A stretch of DNA of 64,000 nucleotides from Saprospiraceae bacterium (lineage in GTDB: Bacteria; Bacteroidota; Bacteroidia; Chitinophagales; Saprospiraceae): contig JADLHT010000003.1 of assembly GCA_020848695.1 (NCBI GenBank), positions 62,001 through 126,000 of the forward strand, given 5' to 3'. Positions 18,027 through 28,007 of the stretch are shown here, one piece after another (position 1 is the first letter of the stretch; each line of letters starts with the position of its first letter). A model generated the notes under the pieces. That model was not told the DNA's origin, searched no databases, and was given only the letters and a program-made list of their open reading frames with translations. The position numbers were made by a program, and so were the translations under genes.

Positions 18027-20202
18027 ATGAAATTTATTATCTATTCAGGAATTTTATTGCTTAATGGTTTAGGCTTGATCGCTCAGCTAAAGAATCCAAC
18101 TTTGGAAGATATTGTTGAGAAGGGTGTATTTCGTACTAAGGGTTTGAGTGGATTTGAATTCAGTACGGATGGTAGAACTTATACGAATTTTGAGAGCAAT
18201 AAAATTAATCGATATTTAATTGAAACAGGAGATTTTGAAGAAGTGGTTTTTGATGTGGAATCAAAATCTCCGGAATTATTGAATAAAATTCAATCCTATG
18301 AATTTTCAAAGAGTGGTAAGCTCATACTATTCACCGTAAATAGCGAATCCATTTACAGATATTCTACAATTGCGCAACACTATGTATTTAATTTTGAAAG
18401 TAAAAAGTTGATTAGAATATTTAACCTGGAATACATCATGTATCCAAGTATTTCTCCGGATGATAAATATATTGCATTTGTGTATCAGAATAATTTGTAT
18501 TGTCAAAATCTCGAAAGTGGCAAGATTAAACAAATTACAAACGATGGGAATAAAGGCCAAATAATTAATGGAGCTTCTGATTGGATTTATGAGGAAGAGT
18601 TTACCTTGACCCGTGCATATGAATGGTCACCGTATTCTGATCAGATTGCATTTTTAAAATTTGATGAATCCAATGTAAAAGAATTTAGCATGGAATACTA
18701 CAAAGACCAACCTTATCCTGAAGTTTACAAATTTAAATATCCTAAAGTTGGAGAAGAAAATTCAAGCTTAAGTGTGTGGATCTACAACCTTAATAAGAAA
18801 AAACCACAGATATTGAATACCGGAATTGGTTCAAAAGATAATGTTTATATTCCTAGAATTAATTGGACACATACAGAAAATCAGCTTTGCGTAACAACAA
18901 TTAACAGAACACAAAATAATCTTAAATTAATTCTTGTTAATACCAATGTGAATACCTTTAGAGTATTGTTGGACGAGAAGAATAACTACTATATAGAATT
19001 GCATGATAATCTGGTTTTTAGTAAAGATGGAAAATATTTTTTTTGGTCTTCAGAACAGAATGGATATAATCATTTCTATCGTTATAGTATGAATGGAAAA
19101 TTGATAAACCAGATTACAAATGGTGAAAATGAAGTTAGCAGCTTTTATGGAATGAATAAAGAACAGACTATAATATATTACCAAAAAGCAGTAAACCGTG
19201 GTCTAGAACGAAAATTGTATTCGATTCATACCGACGGATCTTTCGAATCTTGTATTACTCCTGAATCAGGTGTTCACTCAGGGATATTGAGTGTGGCGGG
19301 AAATTATTTGGTCATTTCATCCTCTACAATATCTTCTCCCCCCCATTCATAGAATATGTAATCTTAAAGGAGAAAGTCTTAGAATACTTGAAGACAATAA
19401 GGCTTTAATAAATAGAATCAAGGATTACAATCTTTCAACGTTTGAAATTGGGAGCATAAAGAACAGAAATGGGGATGTTCTTAATAGTATGATGATGCGA
19501 CCTTCAAACTTCGATTCTTCCAAAAAGTACCCAGTGTTGATGTTCGTATATGGTGGCCCTGGAGATCAGAAAGTAATGAATCGTTGGGCAGGTATAAGCC
19601 AATATTGGTGGCACAATATGATTGCTCAGAAAGATTATGTGATTTTTGTGGTAGATAATCGGGGTACAGGAGGGCGAGGTGAAGCCTTTCGAAAACTTAC
19701 CTATAAGCAGTTGGGTAAATTTGAAACTGAAGATCAAATAGATGCAGCTAAGTATCTTTCCGGTCTTAAATATATCGATGGAAGCAGGATTGGGATTTTT
19801 GGTTGGAGTTATGGCGGATACTTGTCTACACTTTGTATTTTAAAAGGCAGTAATGTATTTAAATCAGCAATTGCAGTCGCTCCTGTTACTAATTGGAAGT
19901 GGTATAATAGTATATATACTGAGCGATATATGGGTGATGTTACCAATAATGCAGAAGCCTATCAGGAAAACTCACCGGTATATTTTGCTAAGCACTTGAA
20001 AGGAAATTATTTATTAATTCATGGTCTTACCGATGACAATGTTCATTTCCAAAATTCAGCAGAGATGATGAAGGAATTGATCAAGCATAAAAAGCAATTT
20101 GATACTTATGTTTATCCGAATAGAAATCATTTCATTAATGGGGATAATGCGACCTTTCATCTTTTGACAAAAATGACTAATTTTGTGACTGAAAAAATTT
20201 AA
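18027..20202 (+). pseudogene. DPP-IV-like S9 family peptidase, interrupted by a one-base frameshift
   Basis: Two adjacent reading frames together encode one ~724-residue prolyl dipeptidyl peptidase of family S9. The upstream frame (18027-19352) has a signal peptide ending LGLIAQ, the beta-propeller domain, and the DPP-IV glutamate motif WIYEEEF near 18590 that anchors the substrate N-terminus. The downstream frame holds the hydrolase domain: Ser in GWSYGGYLS (19807), Asp in HGLTDDN (about 20031) and His in NRNHF (about 20127). The frames meet at a run of seven C (19338-19344). With six C the sequence reads through as SSPPIHRICNLKGE and the span is exactly 725 codons. Either the base is an assembly error or the gene is genuinely switched off or phase-variable. 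Known relatives are periplasmic or outer-membrane enzymes that release X-Pro dipeptides. Confidence 0.9.
19338..19344 (+). repeat. C7 homopolymer at the DPP-IV frameshift point
   Basis: Seven consecutive C in otherwise AT-rich DNA. Seven C leads to a TAG at 19350-19352, while six would restore the full S9 peptidase. Homopolymers are hot spots both for sequencing error and for slipped-strand phase variation. Confidence 0.8.
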
Positions 20203-20205
20203 ATC

Positions 20206-20670
20206 ATGAAGAAATTGCTGTACAGTTTATGTTGCATTTTGCTTGTTTCTTGCAATTCTAGTAAGAATGGATTTGGACCAAAAGGCACCAATCTAAAAGC
20301 AATGACCGGGACCTGGCAACAAAGAGGCAAGCAGAAGTTTGAGAAATGGGCCATTGTAAGTCCAACCGAGACAATCGGAGTTGCATATGATATGACTTCA
20401 GGTTCTACAACGATAAATGAATCCATGAAATTATTTAAAGCAGATGAAACATGGATCTATCAGGTGAAGACTGGAAAGGATTCATTACCAGTTCAGTTTA
20501 AATTAATACCCGATAAGTCTTGTAAGTTAAGATTCGTCAATGAGAAGAATGATTATCCCAATGTAATCAAGTATTTCATAGTCTCAGATACCTCTATGTA
20601 TGCTGAGATTACCGATATGAAAGGTATCAATACTGAAAAATTTGACTTTGTAAAGTATGTTAAGAAATGA
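20206..20670 (+). CDS. Small lipoprotein, DUF6265-like
   Basis: A 154-residue protein with a clear lipoprotein signal peptide, lipobox LLVSC, modified cysteine at residue 16. The mature part has the pattern GTWQQ...FEKWAIVSPTETIGVAYD...FKLIP...FVNEKNDYPNVIKY. This resembles the DUF6265 family, a small lipocalin-like beta-barrel fold of unknown function. It starts 3 bases after the DPP-IV-like gene and its end overlaps smpB by 4 bases (ATGA), so all three are likely on one transcript. No catalytic residues are evident. Confidence 0.75.
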   Translation: MKKLLYSLCCILLVSCNSSKNGFGPKGTNLKAMTGTWQQRGKQKFEKWAIVSPTETIGVAYDMTSGSTTINESMKLFKADETWIYQVKTGKDSLPVQFKLIPDKSCKLRFVNEKNDYPNVIKYFIVSDTSMYAEITDMKGINTEKFDFVKYVKK

Positions 20671-21113
20671 GCGAACTCGAGATTGTTAATCGAAAAGCTA
20701 CACATCTATATTTTTTTACCCAGGTTTTTGAAGCAGGAATAATTCTAACGGGAACAGAAGTTAAATCAATTAAAAGTGGAAAAGCAAATCTAAGTGATGC
20801 TTATTGTGCCTTCGAGCACGGTGAGCTTTGGATTCGCAATATGCATATCTCAGAATACGATTCTGGATTGCAAAATCATGAGCCTAAGAGACCTCGAAAA
20901 TTATTATTAAATCGTTCTGAATTAAGAAAGCTAGAACGAAAAGTGAATGAAAAAGGAAATACCATAATACCGTATAGGGTTTATCTATCTGACAGAGGAA
21001 TGATTAAAATTGAGATAGCCCTGGCATCAGGCAAAAAATCATTTGACAAAAGAGATGCTATAAAAGAAAAAGACCAGAAACGGGAAATGGAAAGAATTCA
21101 GAAGTATAAATAA
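20667..21113 (+). CDS. smpB: SsrA-binding protein SmpB
   Basis: A 148-residue RNA-binding protein that works with tmRNA to rescue stalled ribosomes and tag the unfinished protein. The conserved segments are all present: LTGTEVKSIKSGKANLSDAYC, the IRNMHISEYDSG region, the RPRKLLLNRSEL motif and the basic C-terminal tail (KKSFDKRDAIKEKDQKREMER) that enters the ribosome decoding centre. Its ATG overlaps the TGA of the preceding lipoprotein gene. The tmRNA gene itself is not in this window. Downstream are 185 bases without a gene and then the convergent glyA. Confidence 0.97.
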   Translation: MSELEIVNRKATHLYFFTQVFEAGIILTGTEVKSIKSGKANLSDAYCAFEHGELWIRNMHISEYDSGLQNHEPKRPRKLLLNRSELRKLERKVNEKGNTIIPYRVYLSDRGMIKIEIALASGKKSFDKRDAIKEKDQKREMERIQKYK

Positions 21114-21298
21114 TAATAGTCAATTATATGATGATGAATATCAATGAGTGATTGAAGGAAATACTGGATTTGTCATTTCATTTAATTCACGTATTATATG
21201 ATTAAGGCTCAAATTTTAGAATAGTAATTGTTGCATGAAAAGTATTGCATCAGCAGAACGAAATTGAGAATATCTGAAATTCATTATGATAGAATTTG

Positions 21299-22579
21299 TT
21301 ATCCAAGCTCCGGATACAACGGAAATTTTTTCATATATTCATTTACCTGAGCTTTTACAGAATGAATTATAGATTCATTATCATGATGTTCTATTAATTC
21401 ATTAATCCATTTTGCTACTTGTGTAAAATCAGATTCAACAAAACCTCTTGAGGTCATTGCAGCTGTCCCTAATCGAATTCCGGATGTTATGTTTGCCGGC
21501 TGTGGGTCATTTGGAATCATATTTTTATTGGTTGTAATATCCGCCTTAATCAGGATATTTTCAGCATCTTTTCCGGTGATATTTTTAGTTTGGAGATCAA
21601 CAAGCATAAGATGATTATCCGTACCCCCGGATACAATTCGGAATCCTAACTTTACAAGTTCTGCTGAAAGATGAGCGGCATTAAGTATTACTTGTCGGGT
21701 GTAATGAACAAATTTTTCTTCCAATGCTTCACCAAATGCAATCGCTTTTGATGCAATAATATGCTCCAAGGGTCCGCCCTGAATACCCGGAAAAACAGCA
21801 CTATTGATTAGATTAGACATCGGAATTAGATTTCCCTTTTTATCTTTTTTGCCAATTCTGTTTGGAAAATCTTTTCCAATGAGTATTATTCCTCCACGAG
21901 GACCTCTTAAGGTCTTGTGAGTCGTTGAAGTTATAATATGACAATGAGGGAGAGGATCATTGAGTTGATGGGCTGCGATCAAACCTGCAGGATGTGCTAT
22001 GTCTGCAAGTAAGGTTGAATTAGTTTCATCGGCAATGGATCTAAATGTTGAATAGTCCCAGTCTCTTGAATATGCAGAAGCACCACATATAATTAATTTA
22101 GGGGAATGCATTTTAGCCAATTCTCTTACCTGATTGAGATCTACAATACCATTTGAGTCTAATCCGTAACTAACAACCTTGTAATATTTGCCGCTGATGT
22201 TGACCGGTGATCCATGAGACAGATGACCTCCATGTGCCAAATCAAGCCCAAGAATTGTATCACCCGGATTAAGTACTGAAAGTTGTACGGAAAGATTGGC
22301 TTGCGCCCCGGAATGCGGTTGAACATTGGCGTATTCTGCATTAAAAAGTTTTTTCAATCTTTCAATTGCTAGACTTTCGATTTCATCTACAACTTCACAA
22401 CCTCCGTAATATCTTTTACCAGGATATCCTTCCGCATATTTATTGTTTAGACAAGAACCCATTGAACTGACTACCTGATAGCTGGCGAAATTTTCTGAAG
22501 CGATTAATTCGATGCCTCGTCTTTGTCTGTCAAGTTCTTTAAATAATAGTTTTTCTATTTTTTGATCTAATATTTTCAT
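21299..22579 (-). CDS. glyA: Serine hydroxymethyltransferase
   Basis: A 426-residue PLP enzyme interconverting serine plus tetrahydrofolate with glycine plus 5,10-methylene-tetrahydrofolate, the main source of one-carbon units. The PLP-binding Lys222 sits in [14 protein letters not shown]. Other landmarks are [32 protein letters not shown] and PHSGAQAN. It follows the HD phosphohydrolase gene by 14 bases on the same strand and is probably co-transcribed with it. Length is normal for bacterial GlyA. Confidence 0.97.
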   Translation of the reverse strand: MKILDQKIEKLLFKELDRQRRGIELIASENFASYQVVSSMGSCLNNKYAEGYPGKRYYGGCEVVDEIESLAIERLKKLFNAEYANVQPHSGAQANLSVQLSVLNPGDTILGLDLAHGGHLSHGSPVNISGKYYKVVSYGLDSNGIVDLNQVRELAKMHSPKLIICGASAYSRDWDYSTFRSIADETNSTLLADIAHPAGLIAAHQLNDPLPHCHIITSTTHKTLRGPRGGIILIGKDFPNRIGKKDKKGNLIPMSNLINSAVFPGIQGGPLEHIIASKAIAFGEALEEKFVHYTRQVILNAAHLSAELVKLGFRIVSGGTDNHLMLVDLQTKNITGKDAENILIKADITTNKNMIPNDPQPANITSGIRLGTAAMTSRGFVESDFTQVAKWINELIEHHDNESIIHSVKAQVNEYMKKFPLYPELG

Positions 22580-22593
22580 GAAACTTTGTATCT

Positions 22594-23733
22594 TTATTTT
22601 ATAGTATAATGTCTTGTTGTGTTTTGTAATAAATACTGAAAATCTTTTACGCTGGATAGAGGATAGACGGATTCGTCTTTTGCTTTAAATAGGATTTCTC
22701 CATCTGTAGGATCATAAGCTCTAAAGTCGATTTTGAAATGCAAGTTCTTTAATTTTGTTGTTTTGGTTGTAGAATCAAATAAGTCCGAATCGCTTACATT
22801 AATTTTTAATAGTTTTCTATTAATTAATGCATCAGAAAGTTGAGCAATTTCCAGATCTGATGAAGTTTTACACATTTTCAATAGTGACCAGATGTCAATA
22901 TCATCAATTAAAATGAATTGATTAAGAAAATTAATCCGGTCAGTTTGAGAATTTATTTTTAAATCCATTAATTGTAGTATGGGTAAATTAAAATCAAGTT
23001 TATTTTTTCTTTCAGATATCAAAGATAATAGGTGTTTCAACATTTTTTCTGCAACAAGAGCGGCTTTGTGTAGATATACTTGGAGATACATGATTCTTCG
23101 GGATGCAAGAAATTTTTCAACCGTATAAATAGATTTTTCTTCGAGAACCAGTTCATTGTTTACAACATTCATCATATTAATTAAGCGGTCGATTCCAATA
23201 TTGCCTTCGACAACGCCGGTATAAAAACTATCCCGTTTTAAATAATCCAATCGATCAACGTCAAGTTGGCTGGTTATAAGCTGATGTAAAAATTTTTTCG
23301 GATATTGGCCTTTAAATAATTCAATACAGAGATCCAGCTGACCCTTAAATTCTGAGTTCAAAAATTCCATAATCCATAAGGTGATGGACTCATGTTGTAC
23401 ATTGATAAGACTATGTTCAAGTACATGGGAGAAAGGACCATGACCTACATCGTGCAATAAAATAGCAAGTTGTGCGGCTTCTTTTTCTTCTTGAGTTATG
23501 GGAACCTCTTTTTGACGAAGCTGTGATAATGCTTCAGTCATTAGATGAAAAGCTCCTAAAGCATGATTGAATCTTGTATGAACAGCTCCCGGATAAACAT
23601 AATGAGTCAATCCGAGTTGTTTGATCCTTCGGAGTCTTTGAAAATACGGATGCTCAATTATTTTCATCAGAATCCCATTTGGTACAGTAATAAAACCATA
23701 AATAGGATCGTTAAATATTTTATTTGAGGACAA
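22594..23733 (-). CDS. HD domain phosphohydrolase (SAMHD1/dGTPase-like)
   Basis: A 379-residue HD-superfamily protein. The metal-binding motif is visible as His57 in [10 protein letters not shown] and His94-Asp95 in [12 protein letters not shown]. The opening INDPIYGFI-like block and [14 protein letters not shown] are typical of the SAMHD1-related group, whose known members are dNTP triphosphohydrolases. The exact substrate here is not known. The start is TTG at 23733: an in-frame TAA lies five codons upstream, and the next ATG would remove the conserved first block. It is divergent from porX across 106 bases and is followed by glyA. Confidence 0.88.
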   Translation of the reverse strand: MSSNKIFNDPIYGFITVPNGILMKIIEHPYFQRLRRIKQLGLTHYVYPGAVHTRFNHALGAFHLMTEALSQLRQKEVPITQEEKEAAQLAILLHDVGHGPFSHVLEHSLINVQHESITLWIMEFLNSEFKGQLDLCIELFKGQYPKKFLHQLITSQLDVDRLDYLKRDSFYTGVVEGNIGIDRLINMMNVVNNELVLEEKSIYTVEKFLASRRIMYLQVYLHKAALVAEKMLKHLLSLISERKNKLDFNLPILQLMDLKINSQTDRINFLNQFILIDDIDIWSLLKMCKTSSDLEIAQLSDALINRKLLKINVSDSDLFDSTTKTTKLKNLHFKIDFRAYDPTDGEILFKAKDESVYPLSSVKDFQYLLQNTTRHYTIK

Positions 23734-23839
23734 TACTCTGCAGTTTTATAGTTTTGTGTAAAGATAGAGTGCTTGATAGAAATTAATGATTAAGCTCCTA
23801 GAATTGTTTAGATTGTTTGAAAGATTATTGAATTAGAGA

Positions 23840-25408
23840 ATGGAGAAGTTAAAAATACTTTGGGCAGATGATGAGATTGATACACTTAAACCACAGATTT
23901 TTTTTCTTGAAAAGAAAGGGTTTGAGTTGTCTATTTTTACAAATGGTTATGATTTACTAGAAGATACAAAGCTGAACCCAAAGTTTGATCTTGTTTTCTT
24001 GGATGAAACAATGCCTGGTATAACCGGTCTCGAAACACTTGAAAGAATCAGGCAATCGGGATTTAAAGTTCCGGTAGTGTTGGTTACGAAAAACGAAGCC
24101 GAGAATATTATGGAACAAGCAATTGGAAGTCAGATTTCAGATTATCTGATTAAACCAATCAATCCCAACCAACTGCTATTATGTATTAAGAAACTCATTG
24201 ATACAAAAAGACTCGTATCGGAGAAAAATACTACAGATTATCAGATGGCATTCCGAAAGTTGTTTATGGAAATATCTGAGACAGAGAATTATCAAGATTG
24301 GGTAACAATTTACAAGGAGTTGATTCAATGGGAGTTAAAGTTGGATCAGGGTGCTGATTCACAAATTCAGGAAATTTTTGCTCAACAAAAAACAGAGGCC
24401 AATATAGAATTTTCAAAATTTATTAATAATCATTATCAAAGCTGGTTTAATAATACGGGCCAATCTCCGGTAATGTCTCATACTGTGTTATTAAATAAGG
24501 TTTTTAAATCCTTGAGAACGGATATTCCAACAATTTTTATTTTATTGGACAATATGAGATTTGATCAGTGGAAGGTTATCGAGCCCATATTACTAGAAAA
24601 GTTTAATTTGAATCAGGAAGATTATTTTTATAGCATTCTGCCGACAACAACTCAATATTCAAGGAACAGTATTTTTGCCGGGATGTTGCCAAGTGAAATT
24701 GAGAAGTTTTATCCTGAATGGTGGCTCAATGACAATGAAGAAGGAGGAAAAAATTTGAAGGAACCTGATTTGTTAGCTCAGAATTTAAAGCGATCTATTC
24801 GAAGGGACTTGAAACATGAGTATTGGAAAATTACAAATTCAGTAAAAGGAAAACAATTGATAGATAATGCTCATAATCTCTTACAAAATGAACTAACGGT
24901 AATTGTATATAATTTTATTGATATGTTGTCACACGCTCGAACCGAACTTGAAGTATTGAAGGAGTTGGCATCAGATGAAATTGCCTATAGATCCTTGACT
25001 CGTTCATGGTTCCTGCATTCACCACTTTGGGCAGCCTTACAAAAAATTTCAGACCAGAAATTCCAATTGATAATTACAACGGATCACGGGACTATTAGAG
25101 TACAGGACCCAAGTAAGGTTGTTGCAGACAGGGACACAACAACAAATTTGCGTTATAAAGTTGGTAAAAATCTTTCATATGAACGAAAAGATGTTTTAGA
25201 AATTAAAAATCCTCAGGAAGTTGGTTTGCCCAGACCAAACTTATCTTCTACTTATATATTTGCCAAGGATCGCAATTATTTTCTCTACCCGAATAATTAT
25301 GGACAATATATGAACTACTATAAGAATACTTTTCAACATGGAGGTATTAGCATGGAAGAGATGATTTGTCCCATTATACATTTACAGACCAAGTCGGTAA
25401 AGGATTAG
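23840..25408 (+). CDS. porX: PorX: response regulator with PglZ/alkaline-phosphatase-like output domain
   Basis: A 522-residue two-domain protein matching PorX, the response regulator that with the kinase PorY (and in some species sigma factor SigP) controls the type IX secretion system. The receiver domain (about 1-120) has the acidic pocket ADDE and the phospho-acceptor Asp in LVFLDETMPG, with the conserved Lys in LIKPINPN. A helical linker follows. The output domain (about 220-520) is of the alkaline-phosphatase superfamily PglZ type: metal-binding DNMRFDQW, a Thr nucleophile region LPTTTQYSRNS and TTDHGT. In characterised PorX this domain hydrolyses phosphate diesters and nucleotides. porY is not adjacent. 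The gene fits the five T9SS cargo proteins in the window. Its end overlaps the convergent next gene by 4 bases. Confidence 0.93.
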   Translation: MEKLKILWADDEIDTLKPQIFFLEKKGFELSIFTNGYDLLEDTKLNPKFDLVFLDETMPGITGLETLERIRQSGFKVPVVLVTKNEAENIMEQAIGSQISDYLIKPINPNQLLLCIKKLIDTKRLVSEKNTTDYQMAFRKLFMEISETENYQDWVTIYKELIQWELKLDQGADSQIQEIFAQQKTEANIEFSKFINNHYQSWFNNTGQSPVMSHTVLLNKVFKSLRTDIPTIFILLDNMRFDQWKVIEPILLEKFNLNQEDYFYSILPTTTQYSRNSIFAGMLPSEIEKFYPEWWLNDNEEGGKNLKEPDLLAQNLKRSIRRDLKHEYWKITNSVKGKQLIDNAHNLLQNELTVIVYNFIDMLSHARTELEVLKELASDEIAYRSLTRSWFLHSPLWAALQKISDQKFQLIITTDHGTIRVQDPSKVVADRDTTTNLRYKVGKNLSYERKDVLEIKNPQEVGLPRPNLSSTYIFAKDRNYFLYPNNYGQYMNYYKNTFQHGGISMEEMICPIIHLQTKSVKD

Positions 25409-25836
25409 TGCTGACTGGTTATTTTAGACTGAAGCAGAGAATATTTCTCAGATTCTACAATAAAATAGATTTTATTTCCAAAAATTCCTTTGTGCTTGAG
25501 ATTTAATTTTCCGATTTGACGAATAGAAATTGACTTACAAGTTAACGATTCAATTTGTTCATAGGGTATTCTTACTGTTTTAAAATAATTAGATACATAG
25601 ATATAATCATTGTCTATGTCAATTCTTTTTAATTTTAGAATTGTACAATAAATTCCTGTGCCAATTAAAATAAAAAGTCCTAATATAATCCAACGCAATC
25701 TTCCATAGAAACCAAATGGGAGACTTTCCTGATCAGAAATTAAGAATGCCATTGTTATTGATCCGAAAAATACAAACCAGAAAATGGGAATAAATAAAGC
25801 TAGTATCAGTGTTGAAGCAGATGAAATCCTCGTCAT
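25405..25836 (-). CDS. Uncharacterised small membrane protein, possible PH-like domain
   Basis: A 143-residue protein with two hydrophobic segments (about residues 8-32 and 46-67), then a short beta-rich soluble part with the pattern IDIDNDYIYVSNYFKTVRIPYEQIESL. This wording is typical of small bacterial membrane proteins with a pleckstrin-homology-like (bPH) domain, but the assignment is tentative. It begins 3 bases after tatC on the same strand, so it is likely translated from the tatC mRNA, and it ends 4 bases inside the convergent porX gene. No function can be assigned. Confidence 0.65.
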   Translation of the reverse strand: MTRISSASTLILALFIPIFWFVFFGSITMAFLISDQESLPFGFYGRLRWIILGLFILIGTGIYCTILKLKRIDIDNDYIYVSNYFKTVRIPYEQIESLTCKSISIRQIGKLNLKHKGIFGNKIYFIVESEKYSLLQSKITSQH

Positions 25837-25839
25837 ACT

Positions 25840-26676
25840 TTAAATTGTGCTTAGTTCTTTCGGAAAAGTTTTGTCTGCTACTAGAATACTAACTTCATAT
25901 AGTAAACTTAATGGAATTAGAACAACAATCATGGAAACTACATCCGGAGGCGTGATGATTGCCGCTACTAGTGCAAGGACAAGGAAAGCATGTCTTCTGT
26001 ATTTTCTTAAAAAAGTACCACTCACAACTCCGAGCTTGGCAAGAAAATAAGCCGCCAATGGTAATTCAAATACCAAACCGGTAAAAAAAGTAAACATAAT
26101 CATGATGTCAATAATCGAACTCAAGGTCGCAGAACTTTTAACCAAGTCACTTACATTATAAGAAGCCAAAAAACTCATAGAAAAAGGAGCAAGTATAAAG
26201 AAGCCAAACAGAACACCAAGAATAAATAAGAATGAAAGGATAAACACGATTCCTTTTGTAGCAAATCTTTCTTTTTCATAAAGACCAGGCTTCACAAACT
26301 CCCAAATTTCTCGAATTACCAAGGGTGAGGAAATAAACAAGCCTACAAAAAAACTAGCCTGAAGGTGTATCATTAATGCTTCCGAAAGTTCTCGCGTAAA
26401 TATTTCTGTTTTGGGTGGCTTGATACATGTAAGTTCAGATAGTGCACAAAAAATTCGATAGGTTGGAAAATTTTCATTTAATGGACCAAGAATAATATAA
26501 TTGAAGAGAAAATCTTTATTTAAAAACGCAACAAACATACCGATGGCGATATACAATGCAATTCTAAAAAGATGTTTTCTAAGAACATCAATGTGATCCA
26601 TGAAGCTCATTTCAGCAAATTCGTCATCAGGTTTCTTGACCTTTCCGAAAAGCCTACTAAAAATTCCCTGTAGCAT
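25840..26676 (-). CDS. tatC: Twin-arginine translocase subunit TatC
   Basis: The membrane receptor of the Tat pathway, which exports folded proteins carrying an RR signal. With the start at ATG 26676 it has 278 residues. It shows the family N-terminal cue MSFMDHIDVLRKHLFR, six hydrophobic segments, and the conserved FVKPGLYEKER loop. An earlier in-frame ATG at 26739 would precede the promoter box at 26688-26695, so the later start is preferred. tatA/B are not nearby. A Tat-type signal is present on the DUF1501 protein at 43089, a possible client. The gene is divergent from the LamG/CHU_C protein gene. Confidence 0.94.
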   Translation of the reverse strand: MLQGIFSRLFGKVKKPDDEFAEMSFMDHIDVLRKHLFRIALYIAIGMFVAFLNKDFLFNYIILGPLNENFPTYRIFCALSELTCIKPPKTEIFTRELSEALMIHLQASFFVGLFISSPLVIREIWEFVKPGLYEKERFATKGIVFILSFLFILGVLFGFFILAPFSMSFLASYNVSDLVKSSATLSSIIDIMIMFTFFTGLVFELPLAAYFLAKLGVVSGTFLRKYRRHAFLVLALVAAIITPPDVVSMIVVLIPLSLLYEVSILVADKTFPKELSTI

Positions 26677-26687
26677 AATTTGAACAG

Positions 26688-26695
26688 CAAAGATA
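26688..26695 (-). promoter_or_regulatory. Putative -7 promoter element (TATCTTTG) of tatC
   Basis: The minus strand reads TATCTTTG, an exact TAnnTTTG match 11 bases before the ATG at 26676. It implies a leader of only a few bases and excludes the upstream ATG at 26739 as the translated start. Confidence 0.55.
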
Positions 26696-26792
26696 TAAGA
26701 CAGAATAATGTAAAGTGTACTTGTTTCGTTAATATACACTTAAAAGCATTTAAAAAGCTGAAATTGAATACATTAGTTTCTCGTAGAATGAA

Positions 26793-26800
26793 TAAATTTG
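26793..26800 (+). promoter_or_regulatory. Putative -7 promoter element (TAAATTTG), leaderless gene
   Basis: TAAATTTG ends four bases before the ATG at 26805. With the usual distance from box to transcription start the mRNA would begin at or within a base of the start codon. Confidence 0.55.
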
Positions 26801-26804
26801 CCAT

Positions 26805-28004
26805 ATGATCCGTAAGTGTATTTTTGTTTTATTAAGTTTTCTCACAATTAGTCCACTGTTTACTCAGGCGAAAAAAATTGCTTTTTACAATTTTAAAAAT
26901 TGTAACCTGACTGATTCGAATGGAAACTATCCCGATTTGAACTCTGAATTTCCGCCAGAATGTAAGTGTGGTACTGTAGAGGATGCGATAGATTTGAATA
27001 TGAATTCATTCAATATGAGTAACACCTACGACAGTTTGTTTAGATTTAACTTCACCTTGTGTTTTGATGTTTTAATCGAAAATCCTATTGGTGATGTTAA
27101 TCTTATATCCAAATCTGCAATCTGTAATTCAGATACGGCTCTTGATATTAGTTATAGGGTAAGTGATTCTGTATTTGTATTTTTCTTAAAGGAAGGAACT
27201 GATGAAGTTTATACTTTTTTTGCGGATGCAGATCCCAAAAGTTGCTGGCAAAATGTTTGTCTTTCTGTTAACGGAATAGACATCAGGGCGTACATAAATG
27301 GTAAAGAGAAAGCCAGCATAATTGCCAATGATCTACTACGCCTTGACAATGGATCTTCAATCGGATTTAATAATTCGGACTGTCAGAATAATGGCTTAGT
27401 TGCTCTTCAAGGAAGGATCGACCGAGTTCTTTTTGCGAATTATGCATTCTTGCGGGAAGATGTTGAGGCTTCATTCATTCCACAACAAAGAATATTAACC
27501 CAGGATACCATCATATTTCTTGGTGATCAATTCGAGTTAAGGGCATCAAGTGTTTGTCCAAGTTTACTAGCCTGGACTCCAGGTATCGGACTTTCATCAA
27601 CTTCAATACTCAATCCAATTTGTAATCCAACTTCAGACATATTGTATTCAGCTTCATTTCGATTGGGAAGATGTAGTATTCAGGATTCTGTACTGGTAAG
27701 AGTAGTCGATAAGGACAAATTAGAATGTAATGAGATAAGACTACCAACTGCATTTACACCTAATGGCGATAATCTCAATGATGAATTTTTTATAAGCAAT
27801 CCATATATTATTTCAGAATTAGAATCGTTTGAAATCTTTGACCGGAACGGAGGTGTTGTTTTTCGTGCTAAAGAAACTTCAAGTCATTGGGATGGAAAAT
27901 ATAAAAATAAGGATTTAAACAGTGGAACATATTTCTACCGAATAGAATATACCTGTAAAAACGAATCCTATAAATCTAGAGGGTCAGTCATGTTAATGCG
28001 GTAA
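26805..28004 (+). CDS. LamG-like surface protein with T9SS type B sorting domain
   Basis: A 399-residue exported protein. Residues 1-20 form a signal peptide (VLLSFLTISPLFTQA). About 25-220 is a concanavalin/LamG-like jelly-roll domain, shown by the alternation of LCFDVLIENPIGDVNLISKS, CWQNVCLSVNGIDIRAYINGKE and GRIDRVLFANYAF, a pattern often used for carbohydrate or ligand binding. A linker with IFLGDQFELRAS follows. The last ~88 residues are the gliding-motility-associated sorting domain (PTAFTPNGDNLNDEFF, EIFDRNGGVVF, WDGKYKNKDLNSGTYFY). This tail is known to route proteins through the T9SS. It is divergent from tatC and ends 3 bases from the convergent glycosyltransferase gene. The ligand is unknown. 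Confidence 0.87.
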   Translation: MIRKCIFVLLSFLTISPLFTQAKKIAFYNFKNCNLTDSNGNYPDLNSEFPPECKCGTVEDAIDLNMNSFNMSNTYDSLFRFNFTLCFDVLIENPIGDVNLISKSAICNSDTALDISYRVSDSVFVFFLKEGTDEVYTFFADADPKSCWQNVCLSVNGIDIRAYINGKEKASIIANDLLRLDNGSSIGFNNSDCQNNGLVALQGRIDRVLFANYAFLREDVEASFIPQQRILTQDTIIFLGDQFELRASSVCPSLLAWTPGIGLSSTSILNPICNPTSDILYSASFRLGRCSIQDSVLVRVVDKDKLECNEIRLPTAFTPNGDNLNDEFFISNPYIISELESFEIFDRNGGVVFRAKETSSHWDGKYKNKDLNSGTYFYRIEYTCKNESYKSRGSVMLMR

Positions 28005-28007
28005 AGC

